DNA of 47,765 nt from Roseovarius sp. UBA6167. Lineage in GTDB: Bacteria; Pseudomonadota; Alphaproteobacteria; Rhodobacterales; Rhodobacteraceae. Shown here one piece after another: positions 33,915 through 41,946 of this stretch. Within the stretch, counting starts at the first letter, position 1. Each line of letters starts with the position of its first letter. The translations under genes and the position numbers were made by a program. The stretch lies in contig DIUD01000036.1 of NCBI GenBank assembly GCA_002428225.1, positions 1-47,765 of the forward strand. Direction: 5' to 3'. Below the pieces are notes generated by a model. It saw only the letters and a list, made by a program, of their open reading frames with translations, was not told the DNA's origin and did no database searches.

Positions 33915-34751
33915 ATGCCCCTGATCCTGCCCGATACGACGCTTCTGATGCAGATGCTGGCGATGCTTCTGGTGATCGGGGCCTTTGCGGGGGTGCTCGC
34001 GGGGCTTCTGGGCGTGGGGGGCGGCATCGTGCTGGTGCCTGCGTTCTTCCATGCCTTCCAGACGCTTGGCTATGACAGCCCGCAGCTCATGCAGATATGT
34101 CTTGCCACCTCGCTTGCCACGATCATCGTGACCTCGGTGCGCTCGGTGCTGAGCCATGACAGGAAGGGCGCGGTGGACTGGGAGATCCTGCGCGGATGGG
34201 CACCCTGGATCGCGCTTGGCTCGATTCTCGGCGTGGTGGCGGCGGCGGGGCTGCGTTCGGTCACGCTTCAGGCGATCTTTGGCGTGCTGGGGGTGGTGAT
34301 CGGCCTCTATCTCGGGTTCGGCCGCGCCCATTGGCGCCTCGGCACAGCCATGCCCGGCGGCATGAGGCGGCTGGTCATCGCGCCGGTCGTGGGCTTTCTG
34401 TCGGTGCTCATGGGGATCGGCGGCGGCAGTTTCGGCGTTCCGCTGATGAGCCTTTACGGCGTACCGATCCATCGCGCGGTGGCGACGGCGGCGGGGTTCG
34501 GCGTGACCATCGCGCTGCCCTCGGTGCTGGGCTTCCTGCTGCTCGATATCGCGCCCGATGGCCGCCCGCCATTCACCATCGGCGCGGTCAATCTGGTGGC
34601 CTTTGCCGTGGTGGTGGCGATGACGATGATCACCGCGCCATGGGGGGTGCGGCTGGCTCATGCGATGGATCCGAGGCCGCTGAAACGTGTCTTTGCCGTC
34701 TTCATTACCATCGTCGCGCTCAACATGCTGCGCAAGGCGCTTGGCTGGTAG
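33915..34751 (+). CDS. TauE/SafE family sulfite/organic-anion exporter
   Basis: A 278-residue membrane protein with about eight predicted spans in two homologous halves. The paired glycine-rich motifs are GVLAGLLGVGGGIVLVPAFF near residue 20-40 and FLSVLMGIGGGSFGVPLMSL near 160-180, the hallmark of the TauE/SafE (TSUP) family. Members move sulfite, sulfoacetate or other small anions; this one cannot be assigned from sequence. The start ATG at 33915 places the first span properly. It is a single gene converging on DUF1289. Confidence 0.87.
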   Translation: MPLILPDTTLLMQMLAMLLVIGAFAGVLAGLLGVGGGIVLVPAFFHAFQTLGYDSPQLMQICLATSLATIIVTSVRSVLSHDRKGAVDWEILRGWAPWIALGSILGVVAAAGLRSVTLQAIFGVLGVVIGLYLGFGRAHWRLGTAMPGGMRRLVIAPVVGFLSVLMGIGGGSFGVPLMSLYGVPIHRAVATAAGFGVTIALPSVLGFLLLDIAPDGRPPFTIGAVNLVAFAVVVAMTMITAPWGVRLAHAMDPRPLKRVFAVFITIVALNMLRKALGW

Positions 34752-34781
34752 CGATGAACCGGCGCAGCCCGGCCGCGCGCC

Positions 34782-35015
34782 TCAGTCGCGCGCGCGCCGC
34801 GCCGCCCGCCCGCCCCGGCGTTTCCCGAGCAGGTCGGCGCGGTCGGGCAGGGCGGCGATGATGTCGCGCCGCTCGTCGGCGCTCATCTTCGACCAGCGCG
34901 CGATCTCGTCGATGGAGCGCAGACAGCCGGTGCAGATGCGCGCCTCGGGGTGGACGACGCAGATGCGCACGCAGGGGCTTTCGATCTCGTCGCGTTGCCA
35001 GATGTCATCCGTCAT
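34782..35015 (-). CDS. DUF1289 domain protein
   Basis: A 77-residue protein with the DUF1289 cysteine pattern: Cys15 and Cys19 in SPCVRIC, Cys28 and Cys31 in CTGC, probably a metal site. A WSKMSADERRDII helix follows. The C-terminus is strongly basic (GKRRGGRAARRARD). Function is unknown. It overlaps the end of ruvX by 11 bases, so it is translationally coupled to it. Confidence 0.87.
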   Translation of the reverse strand: MTDDIWQRDEIESPCVRICVVHPEARICTGCLRSIDEIARWSKMSADERRDIIAALPDRADLLGKRRGGRAARRARD

Positions 35016-35487
35016 GCTCTGCCCTCATATGGCGCATCCGGTCGAGCGCCCCTTGCAGGATATAGGCCGCGGCCACCGCGTCGATCACCTCGGCGCGCCG
35101 TTTGCGCGACGTGTCCGCCTCCAGCAGCACCCGTTCGGCAGCCACGGTCGAAAGCCGCTCGTCCCAGAAGCCGATCGGCAGCCCGGTAAGCGCGGCCAGA
35201 TTGCGGGCGAATGCGCGCGTGGACTGGGCGCGCGGGCCCTCGGAGCCGTCCATGTTGCGCGGCAGGCCGAGCAGGATGCCGCCCGCCTCGCGCGCAGCGG
35301 CAATCTCCAGCAGGCGCGCGGCATCGAGGGTGAATTTCCGCCGCCTGACCGTCTCGACCGCGCTTGCCGTGGACAAAAGGCGATCGGACAGCGCAACGCC
35401 GATGGTCCTGGTCCCGAGGTCGAGCCCGATGACGCCGCGCCCGCGCGGCAGGGCGGCGGCGAACCCGGCGATGTCGTCGTAGATCAT
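35005..35487 (-). CDS. ruvX: Holliday junction resolvase-like RuvX/YqgF
   Basis: A 160-residue RNase H-fold nuclease of the YqgF family, linked to 16S rRNA 5'-end processing and to Holliday junction resolution. Active-site regions are VIGLDLGTRTIGVALSD (first Asp), LLGLPRNMDGSEG, FWDERLSTVAAE (Glu) and IDAVAAAYIL (last Asp). The ATG overlaps the ccmI stop (ATGA). The DUF1289 gene follows in overlap, giving a compact three-gene unit. Confidence 0.94.
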   Translation of the reverse strand: MIYDDIAGFAAALPRGRGVIGLDLGTRTIGVALSDRLLSTASAVETVRRRKFTLDAARLLEIAAAREAGGILLGLPRNMDGSEGPRAQSTRAFARNLAALTGLPIGFWDERLSTVAAERVLLEADTSRKRRAEVIDAVAAAYILQGALDRMRHMRAEHDG

Positions 35488-36707
35488 TCGGCCACTCCCG
35501 CGCTGCGGGCGGCGGCGCGCATGGTCGCGAGTGCGGCTGCGTCCCCGGCGAACACCTCCTGCGCCTCGGTCCAGGTGCGGTGTGCGGCCTCCTGCTCGCC
35601 CAGGACGCCATAGGCATTGATGAGCCGCGCCCAGTCCCCAGGCGGGCCGCCCTCGGTCGCCAGCCGCTCCGAGAGGCGCGCGACCATGCCACGGATCATC
35701 CCGGCGCGCGCCTGCGGGTCCATGCCGGCGGCGGCCTGCATGTCCTCGGCGGTCGGGCCGCGGCCCTGGGGCGGCAGGCTGTAGCGCACACCCGCGCGCA
35801 TGGCGATCTCCTCGATCCCGGCCCGGATCATGGGCACCCAGGGGGCCTGATCGGGGCTTTCCTCCAGAAGGTCGCGCCAGAGGCGAAAGGCCCGGTCGGG
35901 CCGGTCCACCTGAAGGAAGTAGATCCCCAGATAGAACCGCGCGGTCGGCGCGCGCGGGTCGCGTTCGAGCGCAGCGCGCAGCGCGGCCTCGGCATCGCGC
36001 GAGACGTAGCCCCCCGCCGCCTCGATCATCAACTCTGCCAGCATGGCGTGATCGGTCGCGGTCGCCGCCTCGCCGCGCACCGCCACAAGCTGTTCCTGCG
36101 CCGCGCGCGCGGCGGCCATGTTGCCAAGTGCGGCCTCGCTGCGCACCAGGAATTGCAGCCCCTGCTCATCGCCGGGCCGCGCCGCCACCACCGCGCGCAG
36201 CCGCTCGACCAGCGCCAGATGCTCCTCGCTCACCCCTTCGGGCGCAGAGATCGCAGGGCCAATGCGCGCCTCGGCCTCTGCCTGCGACAGCCGGTCGGCG
36301 CGCGCGGCCTCGGAGGCGGCGATGCGCTGTGCCATCGGCAGGTCGGGATAACCCGGCGCGCCCACCTGTCCATAGAGCCAGGCCCCGCCACCCGCGAGCA
36401 CCACGACGCAAAATGCCGCCAGCGCGATGCCTGCGACGCGCGGTTGCGCACCTGCCTCGCCGCCTGCGCGCAACTGCGCATCCGCCGCCAGAATCCGACG
36501 CGAAATCTCGGCACGCAGCCGTTCGGCCTCATCCTCGGCGATGACCCCGCGCCCGAGGTCGCGCTCGATCTCGCCCAACTGGTCACGATAGACGCGCAGA
36601 TCATAGGCGGCGGGCGCTTCGCCGTCGGCACGGCCACGCAAGAGCGCCAGCGCCAGCACAATCCCCGTGCCGAGGGCCAGCGCCCCGGCAATAATCCAGA
36701 AAGTCAT
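35484..36707 (-). CDS. ccmI: Cytochrome c biogenesis protein CcmI
   Basis: A 407-residue CcmI, which chaperones apocytochrome c to the heme ligation machinery. Two membrane spans (about residues 3-23 and 93-112) bracket a cytoplasmic loop with coiled-coil character (DQLGEIERDLGRGVIAEDEA). The long periplasmic C-terminal part has TPR-like repeats (for example APTARFYLGIYFLQVDRPDRAF, quoted here only partly as FYLGIYFLQ). I chose the ATG at 36707, seven bases after AAAGGG; the GTG at 36713 is too close to it. No other ccm gene is adjacent. Confidence 0.92.
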   Translation of the reverse strand: MTFWIIAGALALGTGIVLALALLRGRADGEAPAAYDLRVYRDQLGEIERDLGRGVIAEDEAERLRAEISRRILAADAQLRAGGEAGAQPRVAGIALAAFCVVVLAGGGAWLYGQVGAPGYPDLPMAQRIAASEAARADRLSQAEAEARIGPAISAPEGVSEEHLALVERLRAVVAARPGDEQGLQFLVRSEAALGNMAAARAAQEQLVAVRGEAATATDHAMLAELMIEAAGGYVSRDAEAALRAALERDPRAPTARFYLGIYFLQVDRPDRAFRLWRDLLEESPDQAPWVPMIRAGIEEIAMRAGVRYSLPPQGRGPTAEDMQAAAGMDPQARAGMIRGMVARLSERLATEGGPPGDWARLINAYGVLGEQEAAHRTWTEAQEVFAGDAAALATMRAAARSAGVAE

Positions 36708-36750
36708 GAGCACACCCTTTCACCTCTCCATGTAACGGGGCGGCGCGGTG

Positions 36751-36797
36751 AAAAAAAGGCCCAAGCGACCGCGCCGGCACGGACCCGGCGAGGTCGC
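36751..36797 (-). terminator. Intrinsic terminator of the TRAP-catabolic operon
   Basis: Just past the enoyl-CoA hydratase stop, GCGACC (36765-36770) pairs with GGTCGC (36792-36797), and CGCCGG (36772-36777) pairs with CCGGCG (36785-36790), with one mismatch between. On the minus strand a run of seven T follows a few bases later. Confidence 0.8.
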
Positions 36798-36803
36798 GGT
36801 TTG

Positions 36804-37598
36804 TCAGCGGCCCTTGAACACGGGAGGACGCTTTTCGTTGAAGGCGCGCATCCCCTCGATACGGTCTTCCGACAGGATCAGCCGGTGATAGGCTTCGAGC
36901 GCAAACTTGTGCGAGGTCTTGCGGTCCACGTCGAGGGCGACATTCATCGCCTTCTTCGCCTGCTTGACCGATAGCGGGGCGTTCGCGCATATCTTTTCGC
37001 CCGCCTCGATAACCTCTTCCATCAGCTTGCCCTCGGCGCAAATGCGGTTGACCAGCCCCCATTCCAGCGCCTTGCGCGCATCTATGGGACGCGCGGTCAG
37101 CACCATCTCCTTGGCGCGGCGCTCTCCGATGACGTTGGGCAGGACCGACACGCCGCCAGCGCCGGGCATGATGCCACGGCTGACCTCGGTGATGGCGAAT
37201 GTGGCATGTGGCGCGCAATAAGTGAAATCGCAATTCAGGGTCATTTCCAGACCGCCGGCATAGGCCACACCGTTGACCGCGCAGACGATCGGCACCGGGC
37301 AGTCGGCCATCGCAAAGATCGCCCGTTGACCGTCGAGGTGCTGATCGAACCATTGTTCGTCGGTCATGTCATTGCGCTGCTTGAGATCACCGCCCGAGCA
37401 GAATGCCTTTTCGCCGGCACCTGTCAGGATGATGCAGCGCACATCGCCGGGGCGCTGGACAAGCGGCGCGAAGACGTCGCCCAGTTCCCGCATCATCGCG
37501 GTGTTCATGGCGTTATGGACTTCGGGCCGGTTCAGGGTGACGATCATCAGCCCGTTGTCGCGTTTCTCGACCAGGATGGTCTCGTATGTCCGTGTCAT
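36804..37598 (-). CDS. Enoyl-CoA hydratase/isomerase family protein
   Basis: A 264-residue crotonase-fold enzyme. Both catalytic glutamates of true hydratases are present: Glu118 in YAGGLEMT and Glu138 in ITEVSRGIMPGAGG. The oxyanion-hole segments AFCSGGDL and AVNGVAYAGG are intact. It should hydrate an enoyl-CoA made by the acyl-CoA dehydrogenase encoded 89 bases upstream. I chose MTRTYETI at 37598 because GGAG lies nine bases before it; an ATG at 37613 lacks a Shine-Dalgarno. It is the last gene before a strong terminator. Confidence 0.88.
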   Translation of the reverse strand: MTRTYETILVEKRDNGLMIVTLNRPEVHNAMNTAMMRELGDVFAPLVQRPGDVRCIILTGAGEKAFCSGGDLKQRNDMTDEQWFDQHLDGQRAIFAMADCPVPIVCAVNGVAYAGGLEMTLNCDFTYCAPHATFAITEVSRGIMPGAGGVSVLPNVIGERRAKEMVLTARPIDARKALEWGLVNRICAEGKLMEEVIEAGEKICANAPLSVKQAKKAMNVALDVDRKTSHKFALEAYHRLILSEDRIEGMRAFNEKRPPVFKGR

Positions 37599-37687
37599 GG
37601 GATCTGTCTCCATTCCCGTGTAATTGCCTCATTTCAACCCTTCGGGAGGGAACAGCCGTTCCTCTCCCGTCAGAACGGCCAGCCCCC

Positions 37688-38875
37688 TCAGTAGGATTTC
37701 GGCATACCCAGCCTGTGCTGGCCGATATAGGCCAGGATCAGGTTGGTCGAAATCGGCGCAGTCCGGAAATGACGCACCTCGCGCCAGACCCTTTCGACAT
37801 CGTATTCGCGCGCCACGCCAAAGCCGCCATAGGTCTGCATGGCAACATCCGCCGCATTCCATGCGGCCTCGGCCGCCAGATGTTTCGCTGCATTGACCTC
37901 ATATCCGCAGTCCAGCCCCGCATCCAGCATGGCCGCCGCCCGGCGCCCCATCAGGTCGGCGGCGTCGAGTTGGGCATAGGCATCGGCGATGGGAAACTGT
38001 ATGCCCTGGTTCCTGGAGATTGGCCCGCCGAACACGACCCGCTCATTGGCATAATCCACCGCCCTCTTCAGGAGCCACTTCCCGGATCCGATAATCAGAC
38101 CGCTGGCAAGGGTCCGTTCGGCATTCATGCCCGACAGGATGTAGGAGAAACCCTCGCCTTCTTCGCCGATCAGATCCTCCACCGGCACCACCGCATCCTT
38201 GAAGAACACCTCATAGGTCAGGTGATTGGTCATGATGTCGATCGGGCGCAGCTCGATCGTGCCCTCGCGCAGCCCGCGCTTCATATCGAGCAGGAACACC
38301 GATAGCCCATGTTTGCGGTGCTTCACCTCGTCGATCGGTGTGGTCCGTGCGAGAAGCAACATCAGATCCGTATGCGCCGCCCGCGAAGTCCAGATCTTCT
38401 GGCCGTTGATCAGATACCTGTCGCCGTCGCGCACCGCGCGGGTCTTCAGCTTCAGGGTTTCCGATCCGGCCCCCGGCTCGGTTACGCCGAATGCCTGCAA
38501 CCGCAGTTCTCCGGTGGCGATTTTGGGCAGATAGCGTTGTTTCTGATCGGCGTTGCCATGTTTCAGAACCGTGCCCATCGTATACATCTGGGCTATGCAG
38601 GCCGCGGCATTGCACCCCTCTGCGTGAACCGTTTCGAGAACCACCTGCGCCGCCCGGAAAGGCACGCCCAGCCCGCCATATTCCTCGGGCACCAATGCCG
38701 ACAGATACCCCCCGTCGCCCATGGCCTTGACAAAAGCGTCCGGGTATTCCCCGGCCTTGTCCAGATCGCGCCAGTACTTGTCCGGGAAATGGGCGCACAG
38801 CTTGCGCACACCTTCGCGGAAATCGGGGTAGTCATTGCCGATGTTCATCTGCAAGTCTTCAATGTTCAGATCCAT
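37688..38875 (-). CDS. Acyl-CoA dehydrogenase family protein
   Basis: A 395-residue flavoenzyme. The FAD/substrate segments FGVTEPGAGSET and INGQKIWTSRAAHTD are typical. The usual C-terminal catalytic Glu (YEGT) is missing: that region reads FRTAPISTN. Instead Glu253 in SGMNAERTLASG sits where isovaleryl-CoA and long-chain dehydrogenases carry their base, suggesting a branched or bulky acyl-CoA substrate. The ATG at 38875 has GAGG eight bases upstream; a GTG at 38884 is too near that site. It lies between the lyase-like and hydratase genes. Confidence 0.9.
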   Translation of the reverse strand: MDLNIEDLQMNIGNDYPDFREGVRKLCAHFPDKYWRDLDKAGEYPDAFVKAMGDGGYLSALVPEEYGGLGVPFRAAQVVLETVHAEGCNAAACIAQMYTMGTVLKHGNADQKQRYLPKIATGELRLQAFGVTEPGAGSETLKLKTRAVRDGDRYLINGQKIWTSRAAHTDLMLLLARTTPIDEVKHRKHGLSVFLLDMKRGLREGTIELRPIDIMTNHLTYEVFFKDAVVPVEDLIGEEGEGFSYILSGMNAERTLASGLIIGSGKWLLKRAVDYANERVVFGGPISRNQGIQFPIADAYAQLDAADLMGRRAAAMLDAGLDCGYEVNAAKHLAAEAAWNAADVAMQTYGGFGVAREYDVERVWREVRHFRTAPISTNLILAYIGQHRLGMPKSY

Positions 38876-39033
38876 TGGTGTCACCTCTCGTGTTGATATG
38901 TCTCATGCTGGTGCGTTCGCGATCCGGGGTTGAAGGGCGGCCAGGTCGCCCCTGGTCGCCTGGCAATCGAACGTCATGGACGCAAGATGCCTGTGGGCCA
39001 TGCGGATGCGCGCAGCGGTCGGTCTCGTCGTTT

Positions 39034-40017
39034 TCACATCGCTTTCGAACGGGTTGCAGGGCGCGGGCGGAACCGGTCCAGCCCGCCCGAATGCAGCACC
39101 CGGCTCATCAGCCTTGTGCCCATGATCTCCTGGGCCTTGCGTGCGGCATCGATCAGTTTCTCCAGGTCGATGCCGGTCTCTATGCCCAGTTCGTGACACA
39201 GGAACACCGAATCCTCGGTGGCGATGTTGCCGGCGGCCCTGGCGTCACCGTAGCCGCTGAACGGACAGCCCCCGAGCCCCCCGATGGCGCTGTCAAACAG
39301 GTCGATGCCCATTTGCAGCGCCGCGTAGAGATTTGCGATCCCCAGCCCGCGCGTATCGTGGAAATGCATTCCGATGCGTGTGCCCTGGGGCAGAAGATCG
39401 CGCAATGCGGCGATCATCCGCCTGACCGCCTCGGGGTTGGCCCAGCCCATCGTGTCGGCAATGACCAGCGTGGGCACGGCAATTCCGGCCTCGTCGCACT
39501 GGCGCATGAGCGTGCGAACGACATCCAACACCCGCGACAAGGCAATTTCACCCTCGAAATTGCAGCCAAAGGCGGTCGTGATCCCGGCAGAGGCAACCGC
39601 GTGGCCAGTTTCACGATAAAGCTCGATCCAGCTTTTCTGCCGCTCGGCCATATCGGCCATCGAACAGTTGTTGTTTCGCCGGCAGAAAGCGTCGGACGTA
39701 TAATAAATCAGCATCGGGTCGATATGCACCCGATCCGCCGCAAGCGCGTTCAGGAACCCCTTTTCATTCAGCCACATGGCAGAATATTCCACGCCCGGCT
39801 TGCGGTCGATCCTCTCGAACAGCTCGGCCGTGTCGGCCATCTGGGGGACGTATTTCGGGCTGACGAAAGAGCCGACCACGATGCGCCTCACGCCGGTCTC
39901 GCCAAGCAGGTCGATCAACTCCGCGCGCTGTTCGATCGGATGAATTGTCCTTTCGATCTGAAACCCCTCGCGCGGCCCTTCCTCGCGGAACTCGACCGAT
40001 TTCGGAAACCCAGTCAT
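39034..40017 (-). CDS. HMG-CoA lyase-like (pyruvate carboxyltransferase domain) enzyme
   Basis: A 327-residue TIM-barrel carbon-carbon lyase/synthase. Metal ligands lie in MHFHDTRG (His218, His220), and the Cys251 active-site loop is GGLGGCPFSGYG followed by GNIATED, as in 3-hydroxy-3-methylglutaryl-CoA lyase. The N-terminal motif reads EGPREGFQIE rather than GPRDGLQNE, so the catalytic Asp is replaced by Glu17. The substrate may differ from HMG-CoA. I chose MTGFPKSVEF at 40017 (AAGGA about ten bases upstream); an ATG at 40038 is possible. It lies between the TRAP genes and the dehydrogenase. Confidence 0.85.
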   Translation of the reverse strand: MTGFPKSVEFREEGPREGFQIERTIHPIEQRAELIDLLGETGVRRIVVGSFVSPKYVPQMADTAELFERIDRKPGVEYSAMWLNEKGFLNALAADRVHIDPMLIYYTSDAFCRRNNNCSMADMAERQKSWIELYRETGHAVASAGITTAFGCNFEGEIALSRVLDVVRTLMRQCDEAGIAVPTLVIADTMGWANPEAVRRMIAALRDLLPQGTRIGMHFHDTRGLGIANLYAALQMGIDLFDSAIGGLGGCPFSGYGDARAAGNIATEDSVFLCHELGIETGIDLEKLIDAARKAQEIMGTRLMSRVLHSGGLDRFRPRPATRSKAM

Positions 40018-40064
40018 CTCTTGCCCATCCTTCGCCATTCCTCTTTCCGGACCGATCGGATCCC

Positions 40065-41351
40065 CTAGCGTACGCCTTCGAAAAACAGCGATGGAAGCCA
40101 TAACGAGAGATCCGGCACATATGTGATCAATCCCACCAGGAGCACCATCAGAACGATGAAGGGCAGCACACCGCGAACTACGGTCCCGATGCCGGCACCT
40201 GATATCGACGACAGCACATAGAGGTTGAGCCCGATCGGAGGCGTGATCAAGGCCAGTTCCATGTTGACCGTCATGACGATTGCAAAATGGATCGGATTTA
40301 TCCCGAGAGGTGCCAGCAGCGGCAGAAGCAGCGGCAGGGTAATCAGCATGACCGCAGCGACCTCGAGAAACATGCCGAGAACCAGCAGAAGCACGTTGAT
40401 CGCCAACAGGAATTGCCAGGTCTTCAGTTCCTGCGTAACGACAAAATCGACCAGTTGCGCGGGCAGACCGGATTCGGTCACCCAATGGCCGAACACCAGC
40501 GCCGTGGCAACAATGATCATGACACTTGTCGCGCTTTTCATACCCTCGGCCGCGATCCGCAGGGTGTCGCGCAGCCGGCTGCCCCGATAGACGAACGCGG
40601 TAAGCAGAAAGGCCACCAGCGCAGAGACAATCGCCGCTTCGGAGATGGTTGCGATACCGGAATAAATGCCCCCGAGCACGATCACGGGAAGGGACAGGGC
40701 CGGCATCGCACGCAGGTTCTGGCGCAGGAATTCGCCCGCGTCGGGCCGCGTCCGTCGGGGCAGTGCCTCGCGCCGGGAAATCAGCATGATGTAGCCGGCA
40801 AACAGCGCGGCCTGCAACAGACCGGGCACGACCCCCGCCAGAAACAGCCGCTGCACCGATTCCTCGGCGATCAGCGCATAGAGCAGCAGCGCCAGGCTGG
40901 GCGGGATCAGAATCCCCAGCGTGCCCGAAGCGCCGACCACACCCAGCGCCAGCGGGCGCGGGTAGCCGCGCCGGACCATTTCTGGTATCAGGATCGTGCC
41001 CATGGCCATCGCCGTGGCCACCGATGACCCCGAGATCGCGGCAAAGACGGTGCAGGCGATGACACAGACCACACCCAGCCCGCCGTGCATCCAGCCAACC
41101 CAGACGTCGGCGACATCGATCAGCACCCGCGCAATACCGCCGCGCTGCATGAAGGCTGCGGCCAGCACAAAGAACGGAATCGCCATCAGCAACTGTGAAT
41201 TTAGGCCGTCCACGATCTGCGAGGCCATGCCGACCAGCGGTCGCCCCTCGACCATGAAGATCACCATCGAGGTGCCACCCAGCACCAGATAAATCGGCAC
41301 CCCCAACGCCAGCAGGACGAAGAACAGGATCAGGACAAGGGAGATGCTCAA
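40065..41351 (-). CDS. dctM: TRAP transporter large permease DctM
   Basis: A 428-residue inner-membrane protein with about a dozen spans, the transport subunit of a tripartite ATP-independent periplasmic importer. Landmarks are PFFVLAAAFMQRGGIARVLI, ISGSSVATAMAMGTILIPEM, GASGTLGILIPPSLALLLYA and ELALITPPIGLNLYVLSS. The start is a TTG at 41351 with AAGGGG eight bases upstream; no ATG fits the family N-terminus. It follows dctQ by 24 bases. The importer is driven by an ion gradient. Confidence 0.93.
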   Translation of the reverse strand: MSISLVLILFFVLLALGVPIYLVLGGTSMVIFMVEGRPLVGMASQIVDGLNSQLLMAIPFFVLAAAFMQRGGIARVLIDVADVWVGWMHGGLGVVCVIACTVFAAISGSSVATAMAMGTILIPEMVRRGYPRPLALGVVGASGTLGILIPPSLALLLYALIAEESVQRLFLAGVVPGLLQAALFAGYIMLISRREALPRRTRPDAGEFLRQNLRAMPALSLPVIVLGGIYSGIATISEAAIVSALVAFLLTAFVYRGSRLRDTLRIAAEGMKSATSVMIIVATALVFGHWVTESGLPAQLVDFVVTQELKTWQFLLAINVLLLVLGMFLEVAAVMLITLPLLLPLLAPLGINPIHFAIVMTVNMELALITPPIGLNLYVLSSISGAGIGTVVRGVLPFIVLMVLLVGLITYVPDLSLWLPSLFFEGVR

Positions 41352-41375
41352 TTTTTCGACCCCTTCACGGTCACG

Positions 41376-41888
41376 TCAACTTTCGCTTTCGGCATGATCG
41401 GGAAGTTTGGGCGTGAACCGAAATCCCAGCAGCCACAACCTGTGAATGTAGCGCAGGATCACCAGCGCAAACCCGACTGGCAGAGCGGAGTAAAATATCC
41501 ACAGCGGCGCGCGCAGCGACCCGTTGCTCAGATCGCCGAAGTCCCAGGCTTCATAGGCGGCAAGGAAGGAATAGCGCAGCAAGACCGCGCCAAAGGCGAT
41601 TCCAATCAGACAATGAATGATCTCGGCGCCGCGGCGCCCCGCGAGGGGCAACATCTGCACGACCAGATCAGCGCGCACGTTGCGATTTTCATAGGTCAGC
41701 GCGCTGTTGGCCAGAAACAGCGCCCAGACCACGAAATAGACCGTCAGTTCCCCGGCCCAGCCGGTGACGTATTGCGGGCCGAAGATGCGCGCGAACATGT
41801 CGTAAAGCGATATCGCCAGCGCCGCCAGCAGCAACAGCCCGATAATCGCCGTCTCGACCGCGTTCCATATCCGTATGAATGTGGTCAT
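41376..41888 (-). CDS. dctQ: TRAP transporter small permease DctQ
   Basis: A 170-residue membrane protein with four predicted spans. TGWAGELTVYFVVWALFLAN is the diagnostic DctQ motif, with the conserved Glu in WAGEL, followed by TYENRNVRADLVV. It forms the membrane unit with DctM. It lies 58 bases after the dctP stop. Confidence 0.92.
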   Translation of the reverse strand: MTTFIRIWNAVETAIIGLLLLAALAISLYDMFARIFGPQYVTGWAGELTVYFVVWALFLANSALTYENRNVRADLVVQMLPLAGRRGAEIIHCLIGIAFGAVLLRYSFLAAYEAWDFGDLSNGSLRAPLWIFYSALPVGFALVILRYIHRLWLLGFRFTPKLPDHAESES

Positions 41889-41946
41889 ATGGCGGCCCCG
41901 GAACAGCCGCTGGTCGCGGCGGCCCCGAAAACGATCTCACCAGACA

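Noticed and set aside
32088..34661. 857-codon minus-strand frame across cysE, truA and TauE/SafE
   Set aside because: Shadow of three well-supported genes, with low-complexity His/Arg/Ala composition and no family match.
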